From: Megalonaias nervosa
Lineage: Eukaryota; Mollusca; Bivalvia; Unionida; Unionidae
Length of the DNA: 64,000 nucleotides
Assembly (NCBI GenBank): GCA_016617855.1
Contig: JAECUM010000809.1
Span: 62,001 to 126,000 of the forward strand
Direction: 5' to 3'
Positions 44,191-56,581 of this stretch are shown in pieces. The notes below the pieces were generated by a model. It was not told where the DNA came from and did not search any database. It saw only the letters and a program-made list of their open reading frames with translations. The translations under genes were made by a program, and so were the position numbers. Position 1 is the first letter of the stretch. The number at the start of each line of letters is the position of its first letter.

Positions 44191-45250
44191 CCAATATTAT
44201 TGATAGCTATAGATGAAATTCTGTTCGAAGGATTTCACATCTATGCAGGCGGTTACTTAACCGTCCTTGTTATTTGAGTTTAAGGTTAGATTTACTATTA
44301 TATATAAAAAGTAATGGATTGGTTTTGAGGTTGCGAAATTTAAAGATGGTGGGTTAGACGGATGCTAACGTCAATAGTGATTTTGTTCCAATTGTCGACG
44401 GATATTTGCGCCATAGTGGTGTTACTGGACCCTCGTATAAAATGAAGTATAACCTTGTTAAACGCCAATAAAAATTGATACCTGGAATCACTCTAATTTG
44501 CCAATACCAACTCGAGGTCAGCTAGGCGTACTAGCATTAGCATGTGAAAACACCCATCTTTGGCGGCAGCACCAGGTGCGAAAACACTCTGGGATTATTT
44601 CTACAATAGCAAAGTGGAATTCACCGCAGTATCCACCGTATTCACCAATGAATATGTTACACCAACATTAACTCAACTGAGACAAATAAAAATCTCAACT
44701 GTTATTCAGCAAGGTCACGCTTGTTCGGGTAACAATTACTTGACAAAGACGATTCGGTGTGTTTTGAAATTAACAGGGCGCTAGACGTACAGAGAGCACA
44801 TTTGATGGAGATTTAAATACCACAAGAGAAGATATATTCTGTGAACGGTTGGCAGGTGTACTAGTAAAATAGGGTAATTTGCTAGAAGTGTGTGTGCTTA
44901 TTGCACCTAAGCGTGATGAGTCAGGATAAGACTCGATATCGCGCATGTGTACTACGCGAATGCAGTGTTTATACAAGAAATTCATAAACGAAATAAGATG
45001 GACCCTCAATGTTGCCGATGTGAAAAAATAATAGAAGCAGAGCAACAGCTGCATGATGAAATCACCAAGAGAACCGCGTTGATCGTGAAATACTGACGCG
45101 TTTGTTTGGTTGTGGATGCTATTTTGTGGGCCTGCCGCGGCAACTGTTGGTCTATGTGTGCATGGAATTGCAACAACAACCATCATAGTTGCACCAATCA
45201 GAATTACTGTAAGATGCTTCAGCTAGTTAATAAGAATTTTCAATATAGGA
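44191..45250 (+). other. Possible far-decayed viral tail region
   Basis: A plus-strand frame around 45106-45210 encodes a hydrophobic PAAATVGLCVHGIATTTIIV-type stretch, preceded by a charged segment with HDEITKRTALIVKY. The arrangement faintly recalls the small membrane protein of copies B and E, so this may be the 3' continuation of element C beyond the repeat cluster. An open 75-codon frame at 44560-44784 has no recognised match. The assignment is tentative. Confidence 0.25.
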
Positions 45251-46539
45251 AACACTTTTTAAAATTTCCTAATGGCCTACTAATATATATCAAATGAAAT
45301 TCTTTTCCTATCTAAATTATATTTTGATGGCGTTAGAGGGTCATTTGGGGAGAATTTTAGATCTTTTTCAACACAACGCCATTTGACCCATTCTAAAACT
45401 TTTGTATTCACTTGTATTAATTCAAATGTGTCACTCTTTTGGATAGTCAATAGTGTATTAGAACCTGATCTTATCTCTACTGCTATTTTCCTGTCTCATC
45501 ATGAATATACACTTAATCAATATAAGCGGATTTTGTACCAAAATTAGTGCGTAAACCAATTACTTAACGCCAACACTGAATATCCACCATGACTTCTTTT
45601 TAAGTTGATTTTCTTGTTTCGCAAACTGACACCACAGCATCTACTGAAAGTTTAAAAAAATTTTCTGGCATTTGAAAAACTACAGATAGGCCATATCCAC
45701 TATAAATCAACTGCAATGCATGCACACATGTCTCTAGTCAGGACACTGATGATGTTTCAATTTTGGTAAACAAATTACACATAGCTAATATTTTCTCCAT
45801 GAGTGTGGGTTTAATATTAGGATCAATAGAAGTAAACATATTTATTATTGTCTGGAACATATTTATTAAAATTCGCCAATAAATTCCCTAGACTACTCGA
45901 TATTTACCACATTCTATATTATAAGTTTAGTAACAGATTGTCCTAGAATGGAAACTTCCATTAAGTCATAGTACTTCCACAAAATGCTAATTGTGACCTA
46001 GGTCAAGTAGAGGGCTTTATCATCTTGTTTATCTAGGAATTATTCACTCGTGCTGTAAAATCATGAAGCAGGATCATTTGTATTATTGCAGGGTTGCATC
46101 TAGGATATGATAAATATGGGTAATTTCCCCCACTGAATCTGAAAGGGGGGGGGGGCAACTTAGCCGGGGTGGGAGGAGCTTTCCAGTATGGTGTAAAAAA
46201 ACTCAATGTATTCAAAAGAGCAATAGCCAGTATAATAAGTGCATTAAATGCATATCATGTCTTCTGTATATTATAGTGTAACACTTAAAACTGAAACCAA
46301 AGTCTTATGTTTTCTAATAACAATATTCTATCTACACACTAACCATTAAATAATCAAACCAAAGACTGCAAATAGTGTCACTCCTCTGGCCAATCTTAAA
46401 AAACAGCGTCATGTGCTTCCTGCGTGCCACATGCTCAATTCTGATTGGTTACAAATTCATACTAAGAAAGATCAGAAGAGCAGATATTTTCCTTTCATGG
46501 ATGAGAAAAAACAATTTTTAAGGAAAAGTCCAAAGCTCA
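45251..46539. other. Host DNA with no recognised gene
   Basis: AT-rich unique sequence containing a G-rich run near 46143. Only short frames are present. Nothing further is seen. Confidence 0.5.
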
Positions 46540-46551
46540 AAATGAATAAGG

Positions 46552-46552
<1 letters not shown>

Positions 46553-46625
<73 letters not shown>
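46553..46625. repeat. (AT)n microsatellite
   Basis: About 70 bp of alternating TA just downstream of the hAT-derived gene's 3' end. The I-Y peptide runs it generates on both strands are not genes. Confidence 0.85.
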
Positions 46626-46627
<2 letters not shown>

Positions 46628-46743
46628 TTTCTATAACAGTTAACTCATAACTGAAACATATATACATCTGCATCCAGACTGACTGTAATTGTGACTGCAT
46701 TATTCTGCAAATATGATCACCATTTCCTAAATAGCCTCCTGTC

Positions 46744-48335
46744 CTACCTCATCCTCCACTTTACCAATGCCTTGTTAAAGTTGAAGTCTTTCAGAGGAGG
46801 TTCTTCAGTTGAAATCATCACGAGTCTGCTGAGAACCCTTTCGTCTAGACGGCTTCTTCCTGCAGTTTTGGTTCGATCTTGCTTGCTGAATCCTCTCTCA
46901 CAGTCAGCGGTTTGATATGTCATAACCAAGGCCACTGATGCTAACTGAAGAAGATTTGGAAATGTGTCCGCATGATGTTGATGCACAATCTGCCAGAGTC
47001 CGCACATTTTGTCTCTAGGGTACATTTCTCTTTTAATGATAGTCTTGGCAAGAGACCACTCTGTTAGAACATGTTTTGGGTCACACAAAGGGGGACTGAT
47101 AGCTTCTTTTGATTTCTTCTCCTGACCAAAATGATCACAGAGAATTTTTATCTTGTCATAACCATACAATTTCTTGTTCTTCGGAAGATAGGAATGTGAG
47201 GTTACGTAGACCAAGAACCTCAAATGCTGTTGCCACCCGTGTGCTGCTCTTCGGAAATCTTGCAGCCATTTACACCTGCAAATTTGTAACAAACTCGTGG
47301 CGAAGGTTAGACACATCATCTGAAACTTTTTTCAATGTGCTCCTGTGTAACTTGAGTTCGACACCATTGTAAGTGATTTTAGTTTTGTCTCCATCCTTAG
47401 ATGATTTCGATTTTTCAGACATACAGGTCTGGTGATAGGAGTTTCCCGTGTCTGCTTTCCATAAGGTATAATTCAAAATACCAAGTGCTGGTGACACAAC
47501 TGCTATATCCAAGTCAGATTTCTGAAAAAGCATATTTAGCTGTGCTAAGTGAGGTATGATATCCATCATAATATTCATGGATGCCACAAATATGTAGTCT
47601 GTGAGTTTATTCAACAAGTCTTGACACTCTTTTGTTTTGTTATTCTTTTTGAAATAATTCACGAGAGCCCCCCAGCTGTGAAAAATTGCATATAGTGCAT
47701 CATAAAATGACAGCCATCTAATTGCATGCACCTCGTTGACTTTCAGTTGATTACTGTCCAGAACGTTCTGGATTTCCTTCAATTCAGCTGTTCTGTTGGC
47801 AGATTTATTTAAAAAATAGTACAGGTTTTTAACTGTGCCTTCAAAGGTTTCCTTGAGGTACGGAATGTTTTTCGATGCATGAGAGGTACACAAATTCAAT
47901 CTATAAGTCATACAGTGAATGCTGATCAAGTGAGGGCTTTTCTCCTTGAACCGTGTTGCTACACTACTTTTGCGACTTGTCATCACTGATGCCCCATCAC
48001 TACCAAACCAACAACGTTTTTTTAAGAGGAATCTCCTTCTTTTCCAAGAACTGGACAACTTCTTTGAAAAGAACTTCAGCAGTGTGTGATTAGCCTTCCA
48101 CTGACACATTACCAAGAAAATGAGTTGTAGAAACAAACATGGTTGGTTCAATGATTCTGGCATAAATGATCAGCTTCTTGGTATTTGGTATTTGAAATGT
48201 CTGTACTCTCATCAGTTAAGATGCTTATGAATGGACTACATCGTACTTTCTGCATTAACTCAGACTATCACTACTGCTATGCAATCCTGGAAAAAAATAA
48301 AGCTCGATGATAAATCAAAGTATGAAAGTATTCTT

Positions 48336-48366
<31 letters not shown>

Positions 48367-48572
48367 TTATTATTATTATTATTAAAGTATTTGAGAAATG
48401 TAAAACAAATATATTAAAAAAAACCCAAATTAAAATGATCAAAATCAGATGCAAATTCTGCAAGAACTTTAACCTAAGACCATGGAGTGTCTCAGGATGT
48501 TGCTTTTGATAATTCGGTCCTCGTTTTAAGAAATCCCGTCAAGGTGTTTAAATGCTAAAATAATATGGCATT

Positions 48573-48617
<45 letters not shown>

Positions 48618-49720
48618 TAATTAAAGTCATTCAATTATAGTAATGAAGGAAGTAATTATGCCTGTCTGTATAAGACGATATTAAAAACAAAAAACGTTGG
48701 TATTATATACATCATTGATGGGTCCCTATATCTAGTTGTGATATAATCAGATCAGGGTCAGTGTCATTTGCTGCAATGATCATCAGAGCAAATAATAATA
48801 ATAACTTATTTGCTAAAGCATTATGTAAGTTTCAAGCGGTGGAATTTGTCTGACTACTGTACCTAACGGTATCACGATGTCGACAGCAACTCCTTACATG
48901 TTAGGAAATTATTCAAACAACAGCGGCTGTATCATCATTTCAAACACACGAAAACCCGTTACAGTGATACTGAAATGTGGCCTATCTAGACAGCAAAGAA
49001 TTTCATGACAAAAGAAACAGGTACCAATAACCCCGATTGATTAAAAAAAAGAAAAACTTTATCCACCATTAAACGTTGACAGGAAGTTAAGACGACGAGC
49101 TACCGAATGCATTTTCATTGGTCGATCACGATGATTGGTGCTATTTTTAGTAACACAGGGATTCCTCAAAATATGCACTGATCGAAACCTAACTGATCAT
49201 GTTTTGGTTGCTTGTTAGTATATACCATTTTTCCATCTAAATTTCAAAAGAAAAATGTAAATAAAATAAAAGAACTTACCTGAAATTCCTCTACAGAAGC
49301 CCTTGACGAATATGTTGCGTTTCCTCCTACTCTCATGTTGCCAACACCAACACCCAGAAAGTCAACAAAATCCAACAGTGAGCCATATTTTAGAGAAGCA
49401 ATATTCTCCTTCACCAAGTAATAGGCAACTGACATAGCATGAATAATTGATTCAGATTTCTTGCTGATAGCTGTCATGCATTTAGTTTTAAGATTTTCAC
49501 TTAGTTTCAAATCCTGAATCGCCTGTTTGTGAGCTGGTAATTCAACATGTCTGTCAAGGGTTGATGTCCTGAAATTAGCATTTCCAAGTGTGAAAGAATT
49601 ATTTTTTGCCAGTTTTTACATACCATCTGCAAAGCATCTCATTTTTTCATTCATTTCCAGCCATGGTCGATTTTGTTTCCAGTCTGAATTGAAAGAGTAC
49701 TTTTTTTTTCTTGGCGTTAG
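46744..49720 (-). pseudogene. hAT-transposase-derived ZNF862/KIAA1586-like gene, decayed
   Basis: Minus-strand pieces in order: a zinc-finger region near 49720-49560 (NRPWLEMNEKMRCF, then FRTSTLDRHVELPAHKQAI), SESIIHAMSVAYYLVKEN (49244-49510), and a long RNase-H-like part at 48163-47270 with WFGSDGASVMTSRKSS, HCMTYRLNLCTSHASKNI and IRWLSFYDALYAIF. A C-terminal hAT dimerisation part at 47319-46744 has ALVMTYQTADCERGFSKQDR and RLDERVLSRLVMIS. The family derives from hAT transposases with a TTF/BED-type finger. A stop interrupts the finger and frames shift near 48080, 47290 and elsewhere; about 700 bp of noncoding sequence with microsatellites lies at 48240-49240. It is unrelated to the viral elements. 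Confidence 0.75.
48331..48388. repeat. (TTC)n(TTA)n microsatellite
   Basis: Trinucleotide runs TTC then TTA within the decayed hAT-derived gene. A separate (TC)n tract lies at about 48577-48613. Confidence 0.8.
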
Positions 49721-49916
49721 ATGGACCCTTACTTTCGTCGCTGCCATCTTTAAGCACATCATCACTAGCATCATCCGATACGGGATTAGCCCGAAGAAGT
49801 GTTTGTTCGCTGTCACTGTGTCTACTGAAAGAAACTTCTGCACCCTGACTGTTATTAGAAGTGTTACTGCTAATATAATGAGAAAGTGTCGAGTTTTAAC
49901 TGATTTTGCCATTTAA

Positions 49917-51095
49917 CACGTTGTCCCGCCAAGCCAGGCTCTGTATCAAACGTGCTCTTCTGACCTTTCTTATTAACCAGTCAGAAGAATTGAGCACATA
50001 ACACATCGCTATGGATTTCTCAAATATGTAAGATAATACATAGAACTTGAAAATTCCAAAACAAAGTGAATGTAAATTTTTAAAAAAAAAGTTTTCTGAA
50101 ATATTTTAGAGAAATTCGTATCCCGTACACGAGCCATTAATTTTCTATTACGACTCTACGGTCTTAAGCTAAGTAAAAGGAAAGAGTGAGAACCGAAAAC
50201 TTTTCTGAACTTCAACAAATAATATATTTCCCTAGAATACAAAGTGAACATTTAAGATCAACTTACAGCAATGCGAAGTAAATCCCAAAATAGTCCAGAA
50301 ACTTCTATCACTAGTCCTAATGAATAAAGTTCTCATTAAATTACAGTGGTGAACGAAATAAAATCCAACCCTGAAGGCGTTGGTGTGCCTGTAGTCTTGA
50401 ACGTAATAATATGCCAATAGCCTGAAGTGTGAGGATGTACTAATATATTCCATTTAATTACAATAATATAATCCAAGATGTCTTTGTCTGAATTCACTAT
50501 AATTCCAAATGAATATTTCTGACATAGAATATTATTGAGCACTTTGTAATTCCAGAGAATAATAATTTGAGTCAATAAATTGCAGCCCAAATCAAAATAC
50601 TGAACACAATAACAGGGTTTCATCTAGGACGCGCGACCGTGCAAATCCCCCCCCCCAAAAAAAAATTAAGATTTCCCGCAAGATTTTTAATCCTATGCGG
50701 GCAAAATCGCGGGAAAAAATAAGAATTGTGCGCATTTTTTTCGTGAAGAATGCGTTATTTTATTTTATTTTTTTTTTTTTTTTGCTGTAAAATTCCCGGT
50801 TGTCACTCTAGGCGAATATGTTGTACTTGTATTGTTGTAAATACGTCACGTACTTCTTTGTGTCATGTGCTCAATTCTGAAAGTTTGGACGTTGAGACCT
50901 ATCTAGATGTGCAAAAGGTCGAAACTTTAGAAAATGCTGCTCGTACAGCTGGCGATTATTTCTCGACTCACAAAGTTTCTTCTGTCAACAAGTCTTCGAC
51001 TCAACAGGTAATTGGTAAAAAGTCTTTTCAGGCTCATATGAGCACTTCTAAATCTCAGACTGACACAACTTGTAGGTATCAAGTTCTGATAAGAT
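49917..51095. other. Host DNA with no recognised gene
   Basis: AT-rich sequence with poly-C, poly-A and poly-T runs near 50648-50780. A frame at 50750-51250 is open but its first half is low-complexity F/I-rich; only its end, described next, shows similarity to a known family. Confidence 0.45.
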
Positions 51096-51099
51096 TGAT

Positions 51100-51390
51100 C
51101 AGAAAGCCTTATCTCTTCTTACGTGTACCTATTGCAGGATGGATGGGTACTTTTTATTTATTATTACTAGAGAATGACCTAGCTGGAGATAAGGTTGTGG
51201 TTAATCCACTTGTAACTGACAATCCTTGTTGGGATCAGAAAGTCAATTGAAAATGAAATCCCTGATTTATACCCAGCTTGCGCAGTTATTAGAGCTATAG
51301 CAAAGAAAGATTTTGAGAACGATGTTGATCAAAAAATTACTCCTTTGGCCAACACATTTATTGGTCAGTCTTTTGATAAGACCATTTGAT
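51100..51390 (+). mobile_element. Gypsy-type retrotransposon fragment (gag-pol junction-like)
   Basis: NDLAGDKVVVNPLVTDNPC, then in another frame DLYPACAVIRAIAKKDFEND, resemble the linker of Gypsy-type polyproteins with the common (F/L)PACAVTR-x-(M)A-(R)K pattern. Only a short piece is present, and no protease or reverse transcriptase motif follows. It abuts the viral relic D. Confidence 0.45.
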
Positions 51391-51479
51391 TATGCAAGCA
51401 GTGACCACGGAACCAAACTCACCAATAAGCGCGATTCCAAACATGTAAAAATATAGGACGTTTATGCTGGATCAAAAAC

Positions 51480-51710
51480 AGTTCATTGATTCATTACAGA
51501 TTTTGAATTCGTCCTTGGAGTGAGGAATCCAACGGTGGAAATCTTTCAAATTGCACGTAGGTATTGTCCCCAAGGAGCTAGTACCCCAAACTTTTATCTG
51601 CTAATGAGGAAAGGTGTGTATCCTTAGAAGTAAATGAGCGACTGGGACAAATTTGCTGGAACTTGGTTGCCACCGATTGAAGCGTTTAATTCACATTGTC
51701 AGATGAACGT
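51480..51710 (+). pseudogene. Polinton-type DNA polymerase B fragment (relic D)
   Basis: FIDSLQILNSSLE, ARRYCPQGASTPNFYLLMRK, GVYP and MSDWDKFAGTWLPPIEAFNS follow the same order as LHFIDSFQFMAASLDEL, LLTKKGVFPYDYLDDWSKFD and LPDKDKFYSQL in the copy A polymerase (7020-7230). This is the region just before the palm domain. Stops occur near 51522 and 51627. It shows that the element carrying this gene 1 type once had a Polinton-type polymerase, not the B-type one. Confidence 0.65.
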
Positions 51711-51759
51711 ATTTTAGAAAAAGACTATGCTTTGTCAATGATAGGTTACAGTCGTGACA

Positions 51760-52638
51760 GACTCCATGAGAAGACCTCACAGCGGGTTTTGAACAAACAT
51801 TTGCACCGCTGATTAAACCAACTTGAGAAACTGAGGAACATACCCAGGATATTAAAAAGGCAACGCAAGCGTGAGTAGAACTGGTGGCAGCACTAACGGG
51901 AACAGAAGAACTGAGTCCAGTGCATAAAATAGCTAAACGCATCAAGGATATCAAGAAAGCAACAAATGCAACTGAAGATTATTACACGCTTGCAAGAGAT
52001 GGCAGGTCAAATAAAAAAAGACGTCGGAGAACTTGAAGAGACCGCCATCAAAGAAGTACTTCCACCACCTGAAGACCAGTGAATCATGGAAACACCAGAG
52101 CAAAACTTTAATTAAAAAAAAGTCGATAGTGGATCTTTGTAGACCCATTCAGTGTAGTTTATCTGCACACACACACACACACACCCTTTGGAAAGCTCTA
52201 AAGATCAAAGAACCATCAGAGAACATAAAAAAGGTATAGGTCAAGTGGGTATACAGGGAATTTACTGGGTTAAAACAAGCCTCTTGTGAGCCGTTTGAGT
52301 ATTATAATGACATACTTAATTTGGCTAAAGTTGGAAAAGTTAATAAGGCAGATCAAAAACATTTTATGAGACTCTGGTACGGTGAAGAAGAAAATCAACC
52401 CCTGAAATTGAGGAAGACGAATATTCGGATCAAGCAGCCGCGCCTCAATCAAAACGGTTGCCTTCACCAGTAACATTTAGATGGAAATGTTTTTAAAAAT
52501 AGCAAAGGACAAGAACAACAATCAAAACGAACACCTGAGTCCGCACAGAAAGATAACGAACAAATAAAAAAGTGGTTAGAGCAACAATATGTACCGGAAT
52601 TTGGCACACCAGGAGAACAAAACAATGGATTATAAAAG

Positions 52639-52723
<85 letters not shown>

Positions 52724-53060
52724 TGCAAAACAGTGGTATCAACAACAAACAGAACACAAATCTCGCAAAATGGAAGAACAACCGAAATGGATAGATGAAA
52801 AAATTAAAACGCTGGCAAAGCAACAGCTACGAAAACAACGAGAATGCTCCGATGTACTGTGTGATGTTAACGACCTTGCTGATCGATTGGAAATACTCGT
52901 GGATCAATTTGTGCCTGTAACTACGCACCAGACGTAGTTAATGAAGCCACCTCGATTTGTCTGCGGCTGCTCACCAATGACATCATGAACAGAAAACATT
53001 TAGCGCATTGATGCATGAACTTGTTGAACACATCAATGATGTACATTACTACGACACCAA
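51760..53060 (+). pseudogene. Gene 1 relic with expanded CA/CAA microsatellite (relic D)
   Basis: Similar to copy C gene 1: VAALTGTEELSPVHKIAKRI and KDIKKATNATEDYYTLARDG type pieces (51870-52010), a middle piece around 52250-52450, a Q-rich coding tract that has grown into (AC)n and (CAA)n at 52639-52722, then EEQPKWIDEKIKTLAKQQLR, DLADRLEILVDQ and VVNEATSICLRLLTNDIMN. Frames change repeatedly. Confidence 0.6.
52639..52722. repeat. (AC)n(CAA)n microsatellite within gene 1 relic D
   Basis: About 20 AC units followed by about 14 CAA units; the CAA part encodes glutamines in the gene 1 frame. Confidence 0.85.
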
Positions 53061-54105
53061 TGAAGAGTTCAGAAGTTGTTTTGTGCAAAATACTTGCAGC
53101 AATGAAACAAGTTGTTGTAAATACAACACAGTGTTACCTCGATGATCACAATCTCATCAACTAAATCAGAATTCGGTGTGACTTTTCTACACCTGCTACC
53201 GCTTGGGAATCACGCTCACTTCGACCCCTTAGAGCATGAAAATACTTTTTGCACTTTTGGTTAATTTTGACATTTTATGATAAAACACTTCAAAACAGCC
53301 ATTATCGTACTGCGAAACAATTGGCACTATACTGCACCAGTATCTTATGAAATATTAAACTCATCAAAGTCATATCTGCATAAAGTGTGAAAACTATGCA
53401 TAAAGGTGCTATGTGCATTGTTTACATGCATAAATGTTCTATTTGGCAAATAGCACAGTGATGCATTTAGTGAATGTGCCCATCTCTACACATAGACCCT
53501 CAGTACGGTAAACTGACCAGTGTGGCTTCAAATTACAATTAATGGTGAGGTGAGAAACCTGGCTTATCAGCAGCGCACTAATTGGTTGTAAACTTCTTTT
53601 GTTTCAGCAATTTCATTACTTAGCTGTAAACGTCTTTTGCTATTTTAAAGTGGATATACAAACTAAACGGTTGTCTTGTAGAATATGGGTCAGCGAATAT
53701 TATGGATATTTTGAAGGTAAGTATTAAAGCATACCATTCATTTGTATTTTGCAAAATATAGTGACTCATTTATATTACATCAATATTAATATCCTGCATT
53801 TGTTGTTGCTTCTATTGTGTTCAGTTGCTTTCTTTAAAAATAAAACCAATTTGAAACAAAACAACAGTACACTATCATATTAATGCACTTCACATGCATA
53901 TAATGATCTACTTGTATTTGACATGCAATGACTAAAATATTATCGTAATGTTACAATATTTTATGTTACATGCAGGTGCAAGATGACGAGATGTCTGACA
54001 GGTCAGACAGTATAATTAATGCTGTCATTTATTAAATGGACACTCAAATGGGAAATGCAAATGAGAAAGCACGTCCTATAAATGATTCTAATAACCTCAT
54101 TGATG
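53061..54105. other. Host DNA with no recognised gene
   Basis: AT-rich unique sequence after relic D. No viral similarity or host exon could be supported. Confidence 0.5.
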
Positions 54106-54315
54106 ATGTTGTTGTTGTTGTTGTTGTTGCTGTTGTAGGGTTTAACGCCATTTTTCAGCACAAGATAGGCTATACATGGCGGCCAGTATCACTGGTGGAG
54201 GAAGAACCCTGGAAAACCCCGGGAAGAACCACCGACCCACGAGAAGCTACTGGCAGGCTTTCTCACATACCCACGTTAGCCGAGCCCGAGACTCGAACCC
54301 ACGCAGACAGTGGCT
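54106..54315 (-). repeat. tRNA-derived SINE, 5'-truncated
   Basis: Same family as 1940-2210: shared GGTTTAACGCCATTTTTCAG-type body, TATACATGGCGGCCAGTAT, ACCACCGACCCACGAGAAGC and the B-box complement GACTCGAACCCACGCAGAC. The (GTT)n on its plus-strand left edge is the (AAC)n tail. The A-box end is missing. Confidence 0.75.
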
Positions 54316-55860
54316 CATTGATGATGAGGGAGATGGCCAGTTTGAACCTTGGCCGTGTTTCGGAGAAGGATATGGAAGATTCTTGAAAAAGGCCAGTGTG
54401 AAGATATGGATGATACAAATGACGATAAGGATTACCAACAAACCCTCAAAAGATTATTTCATCTGATTCAAACATATCAGGGTCCTTCAACAGTGAAGTA
54501 AAAACGTACCAAAAACAAGCGTGAAAGAAAAAGATAGGAAAGTCACTCAAAAGGAAACTGTTCAAATCCAAACATACACATCTACCTTCACGAGATCGTA
54601 AAGACAAAATTAAAAGGAAATCATTAAAAGCAAGACAAACACGAAATGAATATAAGAAAGACACTAGTCTTAAGAAATCGCTAAGCTAACGAGCAAAAAG
54701 GCTACACAAGTTGAAACAAGTTATCAGAAACCACCCTATTAAGTGCTTTGACAACTTGCTTGCTTGCAAACGATATAAACGTGTTGCTGTTCCATTGATA
54801 GGGATTGCTTCTTTGCAGCACTTAAGTTTCAAATGCAGAAAAATTTATCTACTGAAAAGTTTCAGAAGCAAATACCTGAGCACATTAAAAAAAAAACAAA
54901 AAACATACACATTATATCTATTTTTACGGGATAATTGACCATCAGAGGAAGGACAATGCATTTTGCTTGCGAAGACTCAATCAAGAAGGGCCAATGAAAC
55001 ACAAGTATTTCAGACTGTATGCTATCAGCTGCAAGAAATATACTGAAAAGCCAAATGAAGATATTCTCAATTGAGATTATTTCTAATCCTGTGTATGACA
55101 TAAAACCTGACCTGACAGACTTGACCAACACATATATCTAGGATATCTGAAGATCAAAGGTGAAAAACATTATGACGGCATGGACAGCAGTGCAGAAAAA
55201 TGAAACACCAGTGGCAAAGGAGATAATATTAACACTTGGCAAACACCAGCTAAAGCAAGGCTGCGTAGTGGGCATGTTGATGTAACACTACATAAAGAGG
55301 AACCATATGTGAGTCCCAAAAACTAAAGAATCTTTCCGAAAGAGAAACGAAACACCGGAGCTACGAAAAATGAATATTCCGAAGAACCCCACCCCCAAGA
55401 AAGTGACTTCAGGTTCAAGAAATCTGGATATTTCATTGGCACAACTAAGATTTCAAATGCGTTTTGTCCAACCACGAAAGTCAGTACCAGAAATACGCAA
55501 TACGCTGGTTGAAAACTGTTGGATAAAGGTACAGAACAACATCCTCAGGAACTGTATTTCTTACTGAAAACATATGATGAATGTGCCTTCATGGAAATTA
55601 AAGTTTTGTCAAGTACAAGGCCAAGAAATCAACTACCAAACTTACATGTACCAAGTACATTGGAGGCACACTACACCGAGAAATACCAATATCGAACTAT
55701 AGGAAAACTGATCTAATATCTCTTTGCCACAGTGGGTTCATTCATGAGAAATTTCATCCATATTGTGAAGACATAGTAGTATGAGAAGTGCCGTTTATAG
55801 CGCATTTCCATACCCGATGGTATTTTTTATATTTATTTAGTCATTCTGTGGCTTCTATCT
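54316..55860. other. Unassigned stretch with degenerate basic frames
   Basis: Open pieces include a K/R-rich stretch near 54520-54680 and frames at 55370-55567 and 55519-55716 that overlap in different frames. I see no recognisable domain. It could be a decayed viral or host gene; the bias towards K, N and T is the only hint. Confidence 0.3.
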
Positions 55861-56162
55861 TCGAAAAATAAATATTCCCAAGCTTGGAAAAAATCATAGC
55901 CTTGAGGGTATTTATTTTCCATAAATAATCATCTGTTCTGTCATTCTGAAGCTTTTATCTTTACATAGGTTAAACTGTAAGCATAAACAGATTAAACTAA
56001 CAAATGTAAACAAATTAAACAGGTTAAACTAACAAATTAAACAGATTAAACTAACAAATTAAACAGATTAAACTAACAAATGTAAACAAACTAAACAGAT
56101 TAAAGTAAATATTTGTTTTGTTTTTTTTTTTAAATATAAACAAAATAAATAGGTTAAACTAA
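55850..56162. repeat. Hairpin and ACAGATTAAACTAACAAAT-type tandem repeat left of copy E
   Basis: A weak hairpin (GAAAAATAAATATTCCCAAGC against its approximate complement) at about 55868-55926 is followed by degenerate tandem units of ACAGATTAAACTAACAAAT(G) over 55985-56160. The repeat leads directly into the first gene of copy E and may mark its left border. Confidence 0.5.
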
Positions 56163-56163
56163 A

Positions 56164-56581
56164 ATGCCAAAAGGACACAAACTAACTTCCACACAGGAAG
56201 AAAATATTAGAAATGATTTTATAAAGATGTCCTCAGCACAGATTCAATCAAAATACGGAATTGGATTTCAGCGACTTGATAGAATAATTAAAAATAAGTT
56301 GCCACAAATAAGTGTTAGATATTTAGATAAAAAAACACAACGACGAGATGATTCCAACTTTTCCAATAAAAGAAAGTTATACAAAACATGATATAATAAT
56401 TCACGATCAAAGTCTTAAAAAATACTACAATGGTGTAATTGGGAAAATCACAGATGATTTTCTAGCTAAACTTCATAAGCCTTTTACTGGAAATGAACCT
56501 AAAAAATTTAATCCTCAAATACACGATGTATATGGAATTTTATGTCCGCCGTCGTTAGGTTTAGATGATCAAGTTGAATAA
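56164..56581 (+). pseudogene. Unassigned protein with helix-turn-helix-like start, frameshifted (copy E)
   Basis: The N-terminal MPKGHKLTSTQEENIRNDFI and MSSAQIQSKYGIGFQRLDRI has the pattern of a small HTH DNA-binding domain (SxAQIQxKYGIG as the turn and recognition helix). A frameshift near 56350-56390 joins it to a second part with KITDDFLAKLHKPFTGNEPK and a C-terminal LCPPSLGLDD. The palindrome AAAATC-N6-GATTTT lies inside at 56444-56461. The 3' end overlaps the convergent ATPase by 13 bp. A regulator role is speculative. Confidence 0.45.

Larger units (their letters stand above)
51420..53060 (+). mobile_element. Polinton/adintovirus-like relic D
   Basis: A Polinton-type polymerase fragment (about 51480-51710) is followed by a gene 1 relic (about 51760-53060). 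No other viral genes were found, and no terminal repeats. It resembles copy C in gene 1 sequence. Confidence 0.65.

Noticed and set aside
46413..46700. Open frames with long I-Y runs on both strands
   Set aside because: They are created by the (AT)n microsatellite; there is no conserved flanking protein sequence.
49616..49916. A separate hydrophobic protein on the minus strand
   Set aside because: Its distal part (RPWLEMNEKMRCF) belongs to the hAT-derived gene, and the proximal part has no support as an independent product.
55370..55716. Two overlapping frames as a possible capsid relic
   Set aside because: No ordered match to any capsid, penton or polymerase landmark from the other copies could be found.
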